Part shown: positions 7,150 through 14,126 of the stretch, one piece after another
How positions within the stretch are numbered: the stretch's first letter is position 1
Layout of the letters: the number at the start of each line of letters is the position of its first letter
NCBI GenBank assembly: GCA_038522635.1
Contig: JBCBJZ010000094.1
Location: forward strand, 1-14,964
Source: JBCBJZ01 sp038522635
GTDB taxonomy: Bacteria > Pseudomonadota > Alphaproteobacteria > Rhizobiales > Hyphomicrobiaceae
Direction of reading: 5' to 3'
DNA length: 14,964 nt
Notes under the pieces: model-generated
What the model was told of the DNA's origin: nothing
Databases searched by the model: none
The model's input: the letters and a program-made list of their open reading frames with translations, nothing else
Program-made: the position numbers and the translations under genes

Positions 7150-7890
7150 TTAGCGGACCGCCACTTCCACGTGTTGCGGGGCGCCCGAGGTGGCCCCCTT
7201 GCTGTCACGCACCATCACGTCGAACCCGCCCAGGTTTGCCGGTGACCCGTCGTGCACGAACATCACCCGGCCAGCGGCAAGGTCGGCTTGGGAGAACTGG
7301 GTGATGGGTTGCGCCGGCGTGGAGGTGTACGCAATCGAGCCGCTGCGCGCGTTGGTGACCGAATAGGTGAGGTCGGTCGCATCATCGTCGGGGTCAATGG
7401 CGGTCAGGTCGCGCACGGTGATGGTGACCGCGCGCCCGCGCTGGACCTCAAGGTCAAAGTCGCCGCTCAGTTCGGGCGGCACGTTGCGCACGTCGGCGGA
7501 AAGGTTGCCGCCCGCTTCCATGGCCAGTTGCCCGTATTGGACATCGCCAAGCACCGTCCCGTTCGCCCCGATCCGGATCAGGTTGGTGACGGTCACTTCG
7601 CCCTGAAGCGTGCCGTGCACTTCGGCCTGGCCCGCATTCAGCATGCCGTAGACGCGGCCGCCGGGGTGGACGACCACGTGTTCAGCGCTCAGCTTGCCTT
7701 CGATGTAACCGAACACGTCGATCCGGCGGCCATTTTGGATCTCGCCTTCGATGATCGTGTCGGTGCCAATCATCGCATCACGCCCGCCGGTCGCGGCCGT
7801 CGGCTTCGCTTGCGCCGTGGGCTGCGGTTGTGCGGGAGGTTGCGGGGGAAAGAGCCCGGCTTTTTGTCCGTCCATGGGTGTCCCTGCCAT
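7150..7890 (-). CDS. Bactofilin fused to a CSPG/cadherin-like repeat
   Basis: The protein has 246 residues from the ATG at 7890. After a Pro/Gln-rich tail (about 12-35), residues of about 40-133 form a bactofilin domain (polymer-forming cytoskeletal, right-handed beta-helix) with short repeating turns such as IEGEIQNGRRIDVFGYIEGK and HPGGRVYGMLNAGQAEVHG. Residues of about 150-240 are a CSPG/NG2-type (cadherin-like) repeat: VTITVRDLTAIDPDDDATDL, then FSQADLAAGRVMFVHDGS and GFDVMVRDSKGATSG. Bactofilins normally polymerise in the cytoplasm on the membrane, whereas CSPG repeats are usually on secreted adhesin-like proteins, so the fusion is odd. No signal peptide is visible. An alternative ATG at 7875 has AGGGA at a good distance. 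A hydrolase gene follows after 15 bases. Both domains are read from sequence motifs; the role is unknown. Confidence 0.86.
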   Translation of the reverse strand: MAGTPMDGQKAGLFPPQPPAQPQPTAQAKPTAATGGRDAMIGTDTIIEGEIQNGRRIDVFGYIEGKLSAEHVVVHPGGRVYGMLNAGQAEVHGTLQGEVTVTNLIRIGANGTVLGDVQYGQLAMEAGGNLSADVRNVPPELSGDFDLEVQRGRAVTITVRDLTAIDPDDDATDLTYSVTNARSGSIAYTSTPAQPITQFSQADLAAGRVMFVHDGSPANLGGFDVMVRDSKGATSGAPQHVEVAVR

Positions 7891-8081
7891 CGGTAATCTC
7901 GCCAACAAGCGCGGCCGCACACGCCATGGCGTACGATAAAGCCTGCAACGCGGCGGGGATATGACGGATGGGGCATTAAGTGAACGCCTGATCGGCGTGC
8001 GCACTCCAGCCTGTGGGCACCCGAGGCGCGCCTATCGCAATGGGACCGCCACCGCTCGCGTAACCCGGCAGCGAACGCGCA

Positions 8082-8696
8082 TTAATCGTGCGGCCGGGTC
8101 ACAGCGAAGGCCGGCACCTGCGCTTCGAAGGCGTCCAGCCAGGCAACCAACGGCGCGTGCCCTTCGCGCCATCGCCCGTTCAGCCGGAAATCGAGGTAGC
8201 CGAGCGCGCTTGCCACCGTAACGTGCCCGATGTGGGGCGTCTCCCCGAGGGTGGGAATGTGGGCGCTAAGGTGCGACACCGCGCGGTCGATCTTGCGGTT
8301 CTGCATCTCCAGCCAGCTTGCCACCTGCTGGCTTTCATCGCGGTAGCGGCCTTCGTAGACGATCAACAGGGCGGCATCGAGCATGCCATCGCCGAGCGCT
8401 GCCAACGTCAGCGCGCTCCAGCGCGTTTCATCCTGCGGAAACAGCACGGGCGTCGGTGCCAGGCTGTCGAGGTACTCGCAAATCACGTGGCTATCGTAGA
8501 CGACGTGGCCGTTGTCGAGCTGCAGCGCGGGCAGCTTGCTCAGCGGGTTGACGCCCTGGATCGGGTCGCTCGGATCGCCGGTGGCTGCTTTGCGCGTTTC
8601 GATGCGCGACATGACGCCTTTGATATGGGCGGTGATCGCGACCTTGCGCGCGTAGGGCGAAGCGGGTGCGGAATGCAGGATCATGCGGGGCCTCAT
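8082..8696 (-). CDS. Glutathione S-transferase family protein
   Basis: The protein has 204 residues, or 200 from the second ATG at 8684, which gives the more typical N-terminus MILHSAPASPYARK. Seen (longer numbering): APASPYARKV (10-19) with a likely catalytic serine S13, NPLSKLPAL with the cis-proline P56, and DSHVICEYL (68-76), which corresponds to the glutathione gamma-glutamyl contact. A helical C-terminal domain (about 88-200) follows. Members conjugate or reduce electrophiles with glutathione in the cytosol; the physiological substrate cannot be told. It stands alone between the bactofilin unit and the palindromic element. Confidence 0.88.
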   Translation of the reverse strand: MRPRMILHSAPASPYARKVAITAHIKGVMSRIETRKAATGDPSDPIQGVNPLSKLPALQLDNGHVVYDSHVICEYLDSLAPTPVLFPQDETRWSALTLAALGDGMLDAALLIVYEGRYRDESQQVASWLEMQNRKIDRAVSHLSAHIPTLGETPHIGHVTVASALGYLDFRLNGRWREGHAPLVAWLDAFEAQVPAFAVTRPHD

Positions 8697-8932
8697 GGGG
8701 TCATCAAAAAGTCAGGGGCGTGATGGCGCGCAGCGAAGGGGATGGCGCGACGCGATGATGTGCTGTGACGGCGTTTGCTGTTGGGGCGTTCGCTGTCATC
8801 GCTGTCGCGGTGAACCAGAACTTCCGCGACCATGATGCCTGCCTCGACCGCGCCATGCAATGCGCCGACACAAGCGGCGCCGCCAGCGTCCAGGGCCGCC
8901 AAGGTCGCCCGTGGTGCTTGCAGCCACAAAGA
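8697..8932. other. Non-coding stretch upstream of the GST gene
   Basis: This 236-base stretch and the element beyond it make up the longest gap in the window. I see no clear promoter. A 78-codon minus-strand frame (8929 to 8693, TTG start) ends in an ATGA overlap with the GST start, and GAGGA from the palindromic element lies in front of it. Its composition is not gene-like and I recognise no domain, so it is not called as a gene. Confidence 0.4.
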
Positions 8933-9078
8933 CTGTCATCCTCGCCCTTGTGGCGAGGACCCAACGCGCAGCGAGTCCGGACGGCGGAAATGGCACGCCG
9001 CTCGCACAACGAGCGCCGCGTCCCGACAGACCACGCCTGTTGAGAGATGGATTCTACCCACAAGGGGTAGGATGACAG
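8933..9078. repeat. REP/MITE-like palindromic element with 31-bp terminal inverted repeats
   Basis: The ends at 8933-8963 and 9048-9078 are imperfect inverted repeats (about 25 of 31 positions), beginning CTGTCATCCT and ending AGGATGACAG. Each arm also folds on itself: left stem TCCTCGCC / GGCGAGGA with loop CTTGT (8939-8959), right stem CTACCC / GGGTAG with loop ACAAG (9054-9070). The stems differ between arms by paired changes (CG...CG against AC...GT), so the pairing is conserved, not the sequence. A third hairpin CGCTCG-CACAA-CGAGCG lies at 8999-9015. No ORF of transposase type lies inside. It resembles the GTCATCCTCG-type intergenic palindromes common in alphaproteobacteria. Confidence 0.85.
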
Positions 9079-9106
9079 CGGAGCGGGCTGAGCGGGGTTG
9101 CGGTCG

Positions 9107-9721
9107 CTATAGCCGCTTCATCCAGAATTGCATCGGCTTGGTGCTTTCTTCAGCGTCGCCTTGATCGCGCCAGGCGAAGCTGCCGATGATCCCTTCGGCT
9201 TTGGCGTAGCCGCGCTTGTGCCAGAAGGCGTCGAGTGGGCGATACTCTGGCGGCTTTCGCGGATGGTCATCGGGGCGGATGACGCCGCAAAACGCGGCAT
9301 GCGTGAAGCGCTTGAGCGTGCGTGCAAAACCCTCTCGGTGATCGAAAAACGCGTGGCCGATGCCGCGCCCGCGATAGGCCGGCAGCAACACGCTCTCCCC
9401 GCAATAGAACACGCGCTCCGGGTCGTGGCCGGCGTCGATCAGCGGGGCTGCGAACTCATCGGCGTGACCGCGAAGCGGCGATCCCGTCGCCGCGCCCACC
9501 AGCGTGTCACCATCGAAGGCGCCGACGATGATGGCGTCTTCGGCGGCGGCGAACTTCGCGATGTAGCGCTCTTCGTAGGCGCGCGTGCCTTCATAGAGAT
9601 ACGGCCAGTCGTGAAACACGGTGAGCCTGAGGCCCGCCAGCGCAGGCAGTGCGGCCTGGCGCGCTTCGCCCGTCAGCGGGCGCACGTCAACTCCAGATGA
9701 AGCCACGGCACTTTCTCCCAT
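9107..9721 (-). CDS. GNAT-family N-acetyltransferase
   Basis: The protein has 204 residues and one GNAT domain that uses acetyl-CoA to acetylate an amine. Seen: IIVGAFDGDTLVGAATG (64-80, the beta-2/beta-3 hairpin), FYCGESVLLPAYRGRGIGHA (105-124) with the acetyl-CoA pyrophosphate loop RGRGIG at 117-122, and PLDAFWHKRGYAKAEG (162-177), the usual C-terminal motif. An N-terminal GLRLTVFHDWPYLYEG (30-45) is a distinctive feature of a GNAT subgroup. It is the last gene of a likely unit with the ketosteroid isomerase-related protein 25 bases upstream and a deacetylase-family gene before that. The substrate is not evident; a polyamine or other small amine is an inference from context. Confidence 0.9.
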   Translation of the reverse strand: MGESAVASSGVDVRPLTGEARQAALPALAGLRLTVFHDWPYLYEGTRAYEERYIAKFAAAEDAIIVGAFDGDTLVGAATGSPLRGHADEFAAPLIDAGHDPERVFYCGESVLLPAYRGRGIGHAFFDHREGFARTLKRFTHAAFCGVIRPDDHPRKPPEYRPLDAFWHKRGYAKAEGIIGSFAWRDQGDAEESTKPMQFWMKRL

Positions 9722-9746
9722 GTCTCAGCGCGTGAGCGAACCGCCT

Positions 9747-10214
9747 TTAGCCGTCGGTCACCTGCATGAGCCAGTCGGTCAGATTGTAGTAGGTCGTGAC
9801 ACGGGTGATTTTGCCGTCGCGTACCGCGAAGAAGGTGCCGGCGGGAAGCTGGTAGGTCTGGCCTTGGGCGCCGGGCAAACCCTCGTCGCGCTCCAGATAG
9901 GTGCCTGCGACGTTGAACTCGGCGGCGGCGCGGGTGCCATCGTCGCTGGCCATCACCGTGATGTCGTCCAACCGCTCGCGGTAGCAGCGCGCCATGTGCG
10001 CGCAAAATTGCGCGAACGCCTCTTTGCCCTCGCGGCGCATGCCCTGGTTGACGTCGTGCACCACGTCATCGGCGACACAGGCGAGCATGCCGTCGACGTC
10101 GCCAGCATTGAAGGCGGCGAAGTAGAAGGCGATCAGATCGCGGGTGGTTTGCGCGGCGGCATGCGCGGGGTCGTCTTGCGGTCCGCCGCGATCGCCATGC
10201 GCCGAGGTGTTCAT
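9747..10214 (-). CDS. Ketosteroid isomerase-related protein (NTF2-like/SnoaL fold)
   Basis: The protein has 155 residues. Seen: LIAFYFAAFNAGDVDGMLAC (27-46), DDVVHDVNQGMRREGKEAF (49-67), AAAEFNVAGTYL (97-108), and ITRVTTYYNLTDWLMQV (136-152). This is the layout of the NTF2-like superfamily and of the ketosteroid isomerase-related group. Such folds act as isomerases, hydrolases, or simply as ligand-binding proteins, so the reaction cannot be read from the sequence. The start ATG at 10214 follows AAAGGAC, a good ribosome-binding site. It lies between the deacetylase gene (66 bases upstream) and the GNAT gene (25 bases downstream), all on one strand. Confidence 0.82.
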   Translation of the reverse strand: MNTSAHGDRGGPQDDPAHAAAQTTRDLIAFYFAAFNAGDVDGMLACVADDVVHDVNQGMRREGKEAFAQFCAHMARCYRERLDDITVMASDDGTRAAAEFNVAGTYLERDEGLPGAQGQTYQLPAGTFFAVRDGKITRVTTYYNLTDWLMQVTDG

Positions 10215-10250
10215 GGGGGTGTCCTTTCGTGAGCCGTGACTGTGGGCCGA

Positions 10251-10276
10251 ACGGGCGCTGTTAGCCCGCCGCCCGT
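10251..10276 (-). other. Hairpin between the deacetylase and KSI-like genes
   Basis: ACGGGCG (10251-10257) pairs with CGCCCGT (10270-10276) around a 12-base loop, four bases after the deacetylase stop codon. It lacks a T-run, so it could be a partial terminator or a processing or stabilising structure; it weakens the case that all four genes share one uninterrupted transcript. Confidence 0.4.
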
Positions 10277-10280
10277 AGCT

Positions 10281-11354
10281 TCAGGCGCGCGTGTGTTGGT
10301 ACGCGTTGATGAAGGCTGGCGCGATCGTCTCGATGGCGTCGAGCGCGTAGCCGCCCTCTTGCACGATCAGCGTCGGTAGGGCTAGGGCGCCGTAAAGCGC
10401 ACCCAACCGCTCAAAGCCTGCGGTGCTGACGGTGAGCTTGGAGAGCGGGTCTTGCACGTGCGCATCCCAGCCCGCACTGAGGATGACGGCATCGGCGCTG
10501 AAGGCCTTGACGTCGGCGATAAGCGCCTGATTGGCTTCGATAAAGGCATCATCGCCGGCGCCTTCGGGCAGCGGCAGATTGCGCGTTGTGCCGTGAGCGT
10601 CGCCGTGGCCGCGCTCATCGGCGTAGCCAGCAAAAAACGGATAGTAGGCCGTCGGGTCGGTGTGGACCGAGCCGTAGAACACGCGGGCGTCGGCGTAGAA
10701 AATGGCCTGCGTGCCATCGCCGTGGTGGGTGTCAAAGTCGATGATGGCGACGCGTTCGAAGGCGGTGCGCAGGTGCGCTGCCGCGATGGCCGCGTTGTTC
10801 AAAAAGCAGAAGCCTGAAGCGCGGTCGGCGTAGGCGTGGTGCCCGGGCGGTCGGCATAGCGCGAAGGCCTCGCGGGCGCCCGCCCTGGGCGTATCAGCGC
10901 TGGCCATGAGCGCATCGGCGCCGGCAAGCGCGGTTGAGGCTGAAGCGCGTACCGCTTCCCAGGTTCCGGGGCCAAGCGCGCAGGCGAGATCGCCCATGTA
11001 CCATCCGGCCTGGCCCATGACGTGGGTGGTGCGTGGCGCGGGGCGGGCAGCGCCATCGGCGCGCGCGCTGATGTGCGGGTGGACGTTGGGGAAGAGTTCT
11101 GGGCCCGCGTTCGCGAGCGTGCTGAAACGGGCGTAGGCCGTCTCGAGAAAGTCGAGGTAGGCGGGCGTATGAACCCGCTCGAGCGCAGTCCGACTGGCTT
11201 GCGCGACGATGCCGCGTTGGAGCCCCGCGTCGCCCAGGCGTTGCGCAAGACGGGCGGCACGCTCGGGCACTTCGAAGGGCTGCACGAGGCGCCCGGCGAC
11301 CATGAATTGCTGTGGCTGATGCGATAGTTGCGCTTCGTCGAAAAAGAGCTGCAT
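10281..11354 (-). CDS. Histone deacetylase-family / acetylpolyamine amidohydrolase-like enzyme
   Basis: The protein has 357 residues, arginase/deacetylase fold. Zinc hydrolases of this family remove acetyl groups from polyamines or other acylamides in the cytosol. Seen: VQPFEVPERAARL (24-36), CRPPGHHAY (167-175) with catalytic H172/H173, IIDFDTHHGDGTQAIFY (204-220) with zinc ligands D208 and H210, SAGWDAH with the third ligand D297, and EGGY with the transition-state tyrosine Y336. The N-terminal FFDEAQLSHQPQQFMVAGRL and GPGTWEA (128-134) match the acetylpolyamine amidohydrolase branch. From memory of the Mycoplana enzyme, its two polyamine-contacting glutamates align with M113 and A124 here, so the substrate may not be a polyamine. 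The gene starts 17 bases after the GST stop. Confidence 0.92.
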   Translation of the reverse strand: MQLFFDEAQLSHQPQQFMVAGRLVQPFEVPERAARLAQRLGDAGLQRGIVAQASRTALERVHTPAYLDFLETAYARFSTLANAGPELFPNVHPHISARADGAARPAPRTTHVMGQAGWYMGDLACALGPGTWEAVRASASTALAGADALMASADTPRAGAREAFALCRPPGHHAYADRASGFCFLNNAAIAAAHLRTAFERVAIIDFDTHHGDGTQAIFYADARVFYGSVHTDPTAYYPFFAGYADERGHGDAHGTTRNLPLPEGAGDDAFIEANQALIADVKAFSADAVILSAGWDAHVQDPLSKLTVSTAGFERLGALYGALALPTLIVQEGGYALDAIETIAPAFINAYQHTRA

Positions 11355-11371
11355 GGCGTCTTGGCGACCTT

Positions 11372-12127
11372 TCAGGTGGGCGTTGCGCCGTCCGCTCGTG
11401 CAGCCCGGTAGTCTACCACTGCCGGCTCATCGACTTCATCAGCATCGACCACCCAGCTTTCGGCGAGACCCGCTTCGCGCCATGCCACCACGGACGGCTG
11501 CGCCAACACCGCATCGACGTAGTTCTGTGCGGTGGCGCTCAGAGCAACGCTGTAGCCGTCGAAACGCGCGACCACGGGCGCGTACATTGCGTCGGCTGCC
11601 GTGAACGCGCCGTAGAGGAACGGACCGGCGTTGCTCGGCGTGCCGAAACGGTCGCGGGCCGCACGCCATAGCGCCTCGATGCGGGCCACGTCGGCGGCGA
11701 CGGCTGCGCCACGGTCGCGCGCGGCGAAGCGCTTGCCGAAGTTCATCGGGCAGGCGGCGCGCAGGGCGCCGAAGCCAGCGTGCATTTCGTTGGCGATCGA
11801 GCGGGCGTGGGCGCGGGCGGCCGGATCGGCGGGCCAGATGGCGTGATCGGGAAAGCGCTCGGCGAGATGCTCGATGATGGCGAGCGTCTCCCAGATGAGT
11901 AGCGTAGGGGCGTCCTCTGGGGCAGCCTTTGCGGCAGCATCTGGATCGCGCAACAGCGGGACCGTGCCTGAAGCGCCGGCCGCGCGGGCTTCATCTTGAA
12001 AAGCGTCGAAGGCGGGTGTGTGGAGTGGCACGACCGTCTCGTTGAACGGGATGGCAAAGGCGTGCAGCACCAGCCACGGCCGCATCGACCAGGACGAGTA
12101 GAGCTTGTTGCCGATGGTGAGATGCAT
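11372..12127 (-). CDS. Glutathione S-transferase family protein (YSSWSMRPW type)
   Basis: The protein has 251 residues from the ATG at 12127. Seen: LTIGNKLYSSWSMRPWL (3-19), with likely catalytic S11/S12, GTVPLL with cis-proline P57, IWETLAIIEHLAERFP (78-93) with the E80/T81 glutathione contact, and HAGFGALRAACPMN (116-129), typical of this GST group. An Ala/Asp/Glu-rich insertion (about 61-75) sits between the strands of the thioredoxin-like domain. The frame is open further upstream with an ATG at 12157 and a GTG at 12178; the chosen start matches the family N-terminus, though no clear ribosome-binding site is seen for any of them. It lies 17 bases before the deacetylase gene and is likely co-transcribed with it. 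Substrate unknown. Confidence 0.88.
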   Translation of the reverse strand: MHLTIGNKLYSSWSMRPWLVLHAFAIPFNETVVPLHTPAFDAFQDEARAAGASGTVPLLRDPDAAAKAAPEDAPTLLIWETLAIIEHLAERFPDHAIWPADPAARAHARSIANEMHAGFGALRAACPMNFGKRFAARDRGAAVAADVARIEALWRAARDRFGTPSNAGPFLYGAFTAADAMYAPVVARFDGYSVALSATAQNYVDAVLAQPSVVAWREAGLAESWVVDADEVDEPAVVDYRAARADGATPT

Positions 12128-12208
12128 GAGCGAACCGCGCGTGGGGACCTGGATCATCGGGCGACTGATCGGGATCACGATAGGTGAGCCCGGCCTCGAC
12201 CAAAGATG

Positions 12209-12226
12209 ATCTCAATCTCAATCTCA
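12209..12226. repeat. Three ATCTCA hexamers giving three in-frame stop codons for the M48 gene
   Basis: ATCTCA is repeated three times; on the gene strand this reads TGA GAT TGA GAT TGA GAT, starting with the gene's own stop codon. The result is a triple in-frame stop. It may be slippage-derived. Confidence 0.85.
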
Positions 12227-13990
12227 AGAGACTTCTTGCGGGCTATGCAGTTTCGCTGCCCGCATCGGCTTCGCGCGGCGCCGGCCGAAGGGTTGCGCGG
12301 CGGCTGCGGCGGGGTCGGCTTCGCGGCGCGCGACGGCCGGCAGGCTTGGAAGCCTGCGGGGCGGTGTCGGCTCGATCGTCTTGGCTGCTGCAGGTGGAAC
12401 GTTGGCCGCGGCGCGTTCGACTGGCCTGGCCGTTACGGCTTCGGCGTGCCCTGCTGGAAGGGCTGCGGGTTTTGCAGCCCAAGGTCCTGCTACCGGGCCG
12501 GCAACTACGCTGGCCGCGGTTCCGGCCGATGCTGGCGCTGGCGCCGGTCCTGATGCTGGTCCAGCTGCCTGAGACGTCCGATCAGCCGGAGGGGCTGTCG
12601 ACCTCGGCGGTGAGGGTGAAGGGGGCGGCGGGGCGCGTGGCGGATCGGACGGGATGCTGGCTGCGGCCGCGCCTGCGAGGATCGTCGCGGCAACGGGCAG
12701 ACGATCAAGCGGACCCATCGTTGAGGCCGTGCCACCCGCTTGCGACGGACCGGCCGGGAAGGGTGGCAGTGGAAAGGCGCCTGGCTGTCCTTGTGTTGGC
12801 TGTCCTTGTCCAGGGTGTCCGTGTTGGCCAGAAGCTGCTGGATGCACAGACGCCTCGGCAGCCGCCCACGGTGATTGAACCGTCTTGTCGGCGCCAGCGT
12901 GTCGCCCGCCATCGCCAGCCCCATCGCCATGCCCGCCGACTTGCGCGCCGGTTTGCGCGCCACGGTTCCCCGTCACCTGCGCCATGCGCGCTTCCAGAGA
13001 TCCCGCCACCCGTGTCCGCGAGATCGCCGGCGCGGCCTGCACACGGCCGCCAGCTTTCTCCACCAGCGCTTCGATGCGCTTTTCCGTTGCGGGGTGGCTC
13101 GCGAACAGGGACTGGAAACCGGTGCGCGGGTTATCGAAGCACAACTCCATCATGCCGTTGGGCAGCGCGTCCACATCGCCAAGGCCAGCAACCTTCCGCA
13201 AGGCGGAAATCATCGCATCCGGGTTCTTGGTCAACTCCACCGCGCCCGCATCGGCGAGATACTCGCGTCGGCGCGACAGCGCGAAATTCATCACCTGCGC
13301 GAGGAACCAGGAGAACGCCACGAGCGCGAACGCGAGAACGATCGCAATCAGCGCGCCGCCTGAGCCGTTCCGTCCGTTCGAGCGCCCCGGCATGAGGAAC
13401 ACCCGTCGCAGCAACGCGTCAACGACGAAGCCGATCATGCCAACGATGATGAAGGCGAACACCATCAGCCGCACATCGTGGTTGTGAATGTGCGTCAACT
13501 CATGGGCTAGCACCGCTTCGATTTCATCGTCATCGAGCATGGCGATCAGCCCCGTGGTGAGGGTGATCTCGTAGGTGTCGTGATCGATGCCCGAGGCAAA
13601 CGCGTTAGGCGCTTCATCGTCCAAGATGGCCAACCGCGGCATCGGCGTGCCGCGTGAAATGCACAAGTTCTCCAGCATGTTATAGAGTTCAGGCGCATCT
13701 TGCCGCTCAAGCCCCTCATGGCCGGAGATGGCGCGGATCAAGCGGCGCTGGAAGGCGGTGGCGATGCCGATCCAAAGGATGGCGCCGCCTGTCGCATAGG
13801 GCAGCCAGGCGATAAACGTGTGCCAGGCCTTCTCGATGATGAAGGTGAACGCGGCATCGCCCTGCAACGCTGTGAACAGCAACGCGATCGCGAAGGCGAC
13901 CACATAGACCTGTACGAACAGGCCTATGAGCAGGATGACCGATCGCACGTAGTTCGCACGAATGTGGCTGTAGAGCCCGAACGATCCCAT
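12224..13990 (-). CDS. HtpX-like M48 metalloprotease with long disordered C-terminal tail
   Basis: The protein has 588 residues from the ATG at 13990 (GAGGA nine bases upstream); a GTG at 13996 adds two. It is an inner-membrane zinc protease of the M48 family, in which HtpX degrades misfolded membrane proteins. Seen (longer numbering): hydrophobic segments at about 19-42, 62-82, 176-198 and 214-236; zinc motif LAHELTHIHNHD with H165, E166, H169; the third ligand E245 in RRREYLADAGAVELT; and SHPATEKRIEAL (300-311). The core ends near residue 315 and is about the usual HtpX length. The remaining 270 residues are Pro/Ala/Gly-rich, with PPPPSPSPP, and end in a basic FGRRRAKPMRAAK stretch. LemA lies 136 bases upstream, a known M48/LemA pairing. 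Confidence 0.93.
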   Translation of the reverse strand: MGSFGLYSHIRANYVRSVILLIGLFVQVYVVAFAIALLFTALQGDAAFTFIIEKAWHTFIAWLPYATGGAILWIGIATAFQRRLIRAISGHEGLERQDAPELYNMLENLCISRGTPMPRLAILDDEAPNAFASGIDHDTYEITLTTGLIAMLDDDEIEAVLAHELTHIHNHDVRLMVFAFIIVGMIGFVVDALLRRVFLMPGRSNGRNGSGGALIAIVLAFALVAFSWFLAQVMNFALSRRREYLADAGAVELTKNPDAMISALRKVAGLGDVDALPNGMMELCFDNPRTGFQSLFASHPATEKRIEALVEKAGGRVQAAPAISRTRVAGSLEARMAQVTGNRGAQTGAQVGGHGDGAGDGGRHAGADKTVQSPWAAAEASVHPAASGQHGHPGQGQPTQGQPGAFPLPPFPAGPSQAGGTASTMGPLDRLPVAATILAGAAAASIPSDPPRAPPPPSPSPPRSTAPPADRTSQAAGPASGPAPAPASAGTAASVVAGPVAGPWAAKPAALPAGHAEAVTARPVERAAANVPPAAAKTIEPTPPRRLPSLPAVARREADPAAAAAQPFGRRRAKPMRAAKLHSPQEVS

Positions 13991-14060
13991 GATCACCGAT
14001 CCTCATGGCCATGAAGCGCCGCGCTCTTGAGGGACCCACGTCCACCGGTCGATTGATCTA

Positions 14061-14085
14061 GGTCGGGGCCTACGCCGCCCCGACC
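14061..14085. terminator. Strong intercistronic hairpin between lemA and the M48 gene
   Basis: GGTCGGGGC (14061-14069) pairs perfectly with GCCCCGACC (14077-14085) around a 7-base loop. It starts about 40 bases after the LemA stop. There is no T-run on either side, so full termination is doubtful; a partial terminator or an mRNA stabiliser that raises LemA over protease is possible. Confidence 0.45.
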
Positions 14086-14126
14086 ACAGACCCATTGTTG
14101 TGTGAGCGTTGGCGCTTACGCACGCG

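Noticed and set aside
8693..8929. 78-codon minus-strand frame ending in an ATGA overlap with the GST start
   Set aside because: The overlap is suggestive, and GAGGA lies in front, but it needs a TTG start, its third-position GC is lower than neighbours, and the faint likeness to a microcompartment shell segment is too weak to call.
12184..13395. 403-codon open frame on the plus strand opposite the M48 gene
   Set aside because: It is antisense to a clear M48 protease; its translation is Arg/Pro/Ala-rich without motifs, as expected for a GC-rich shadow frame.
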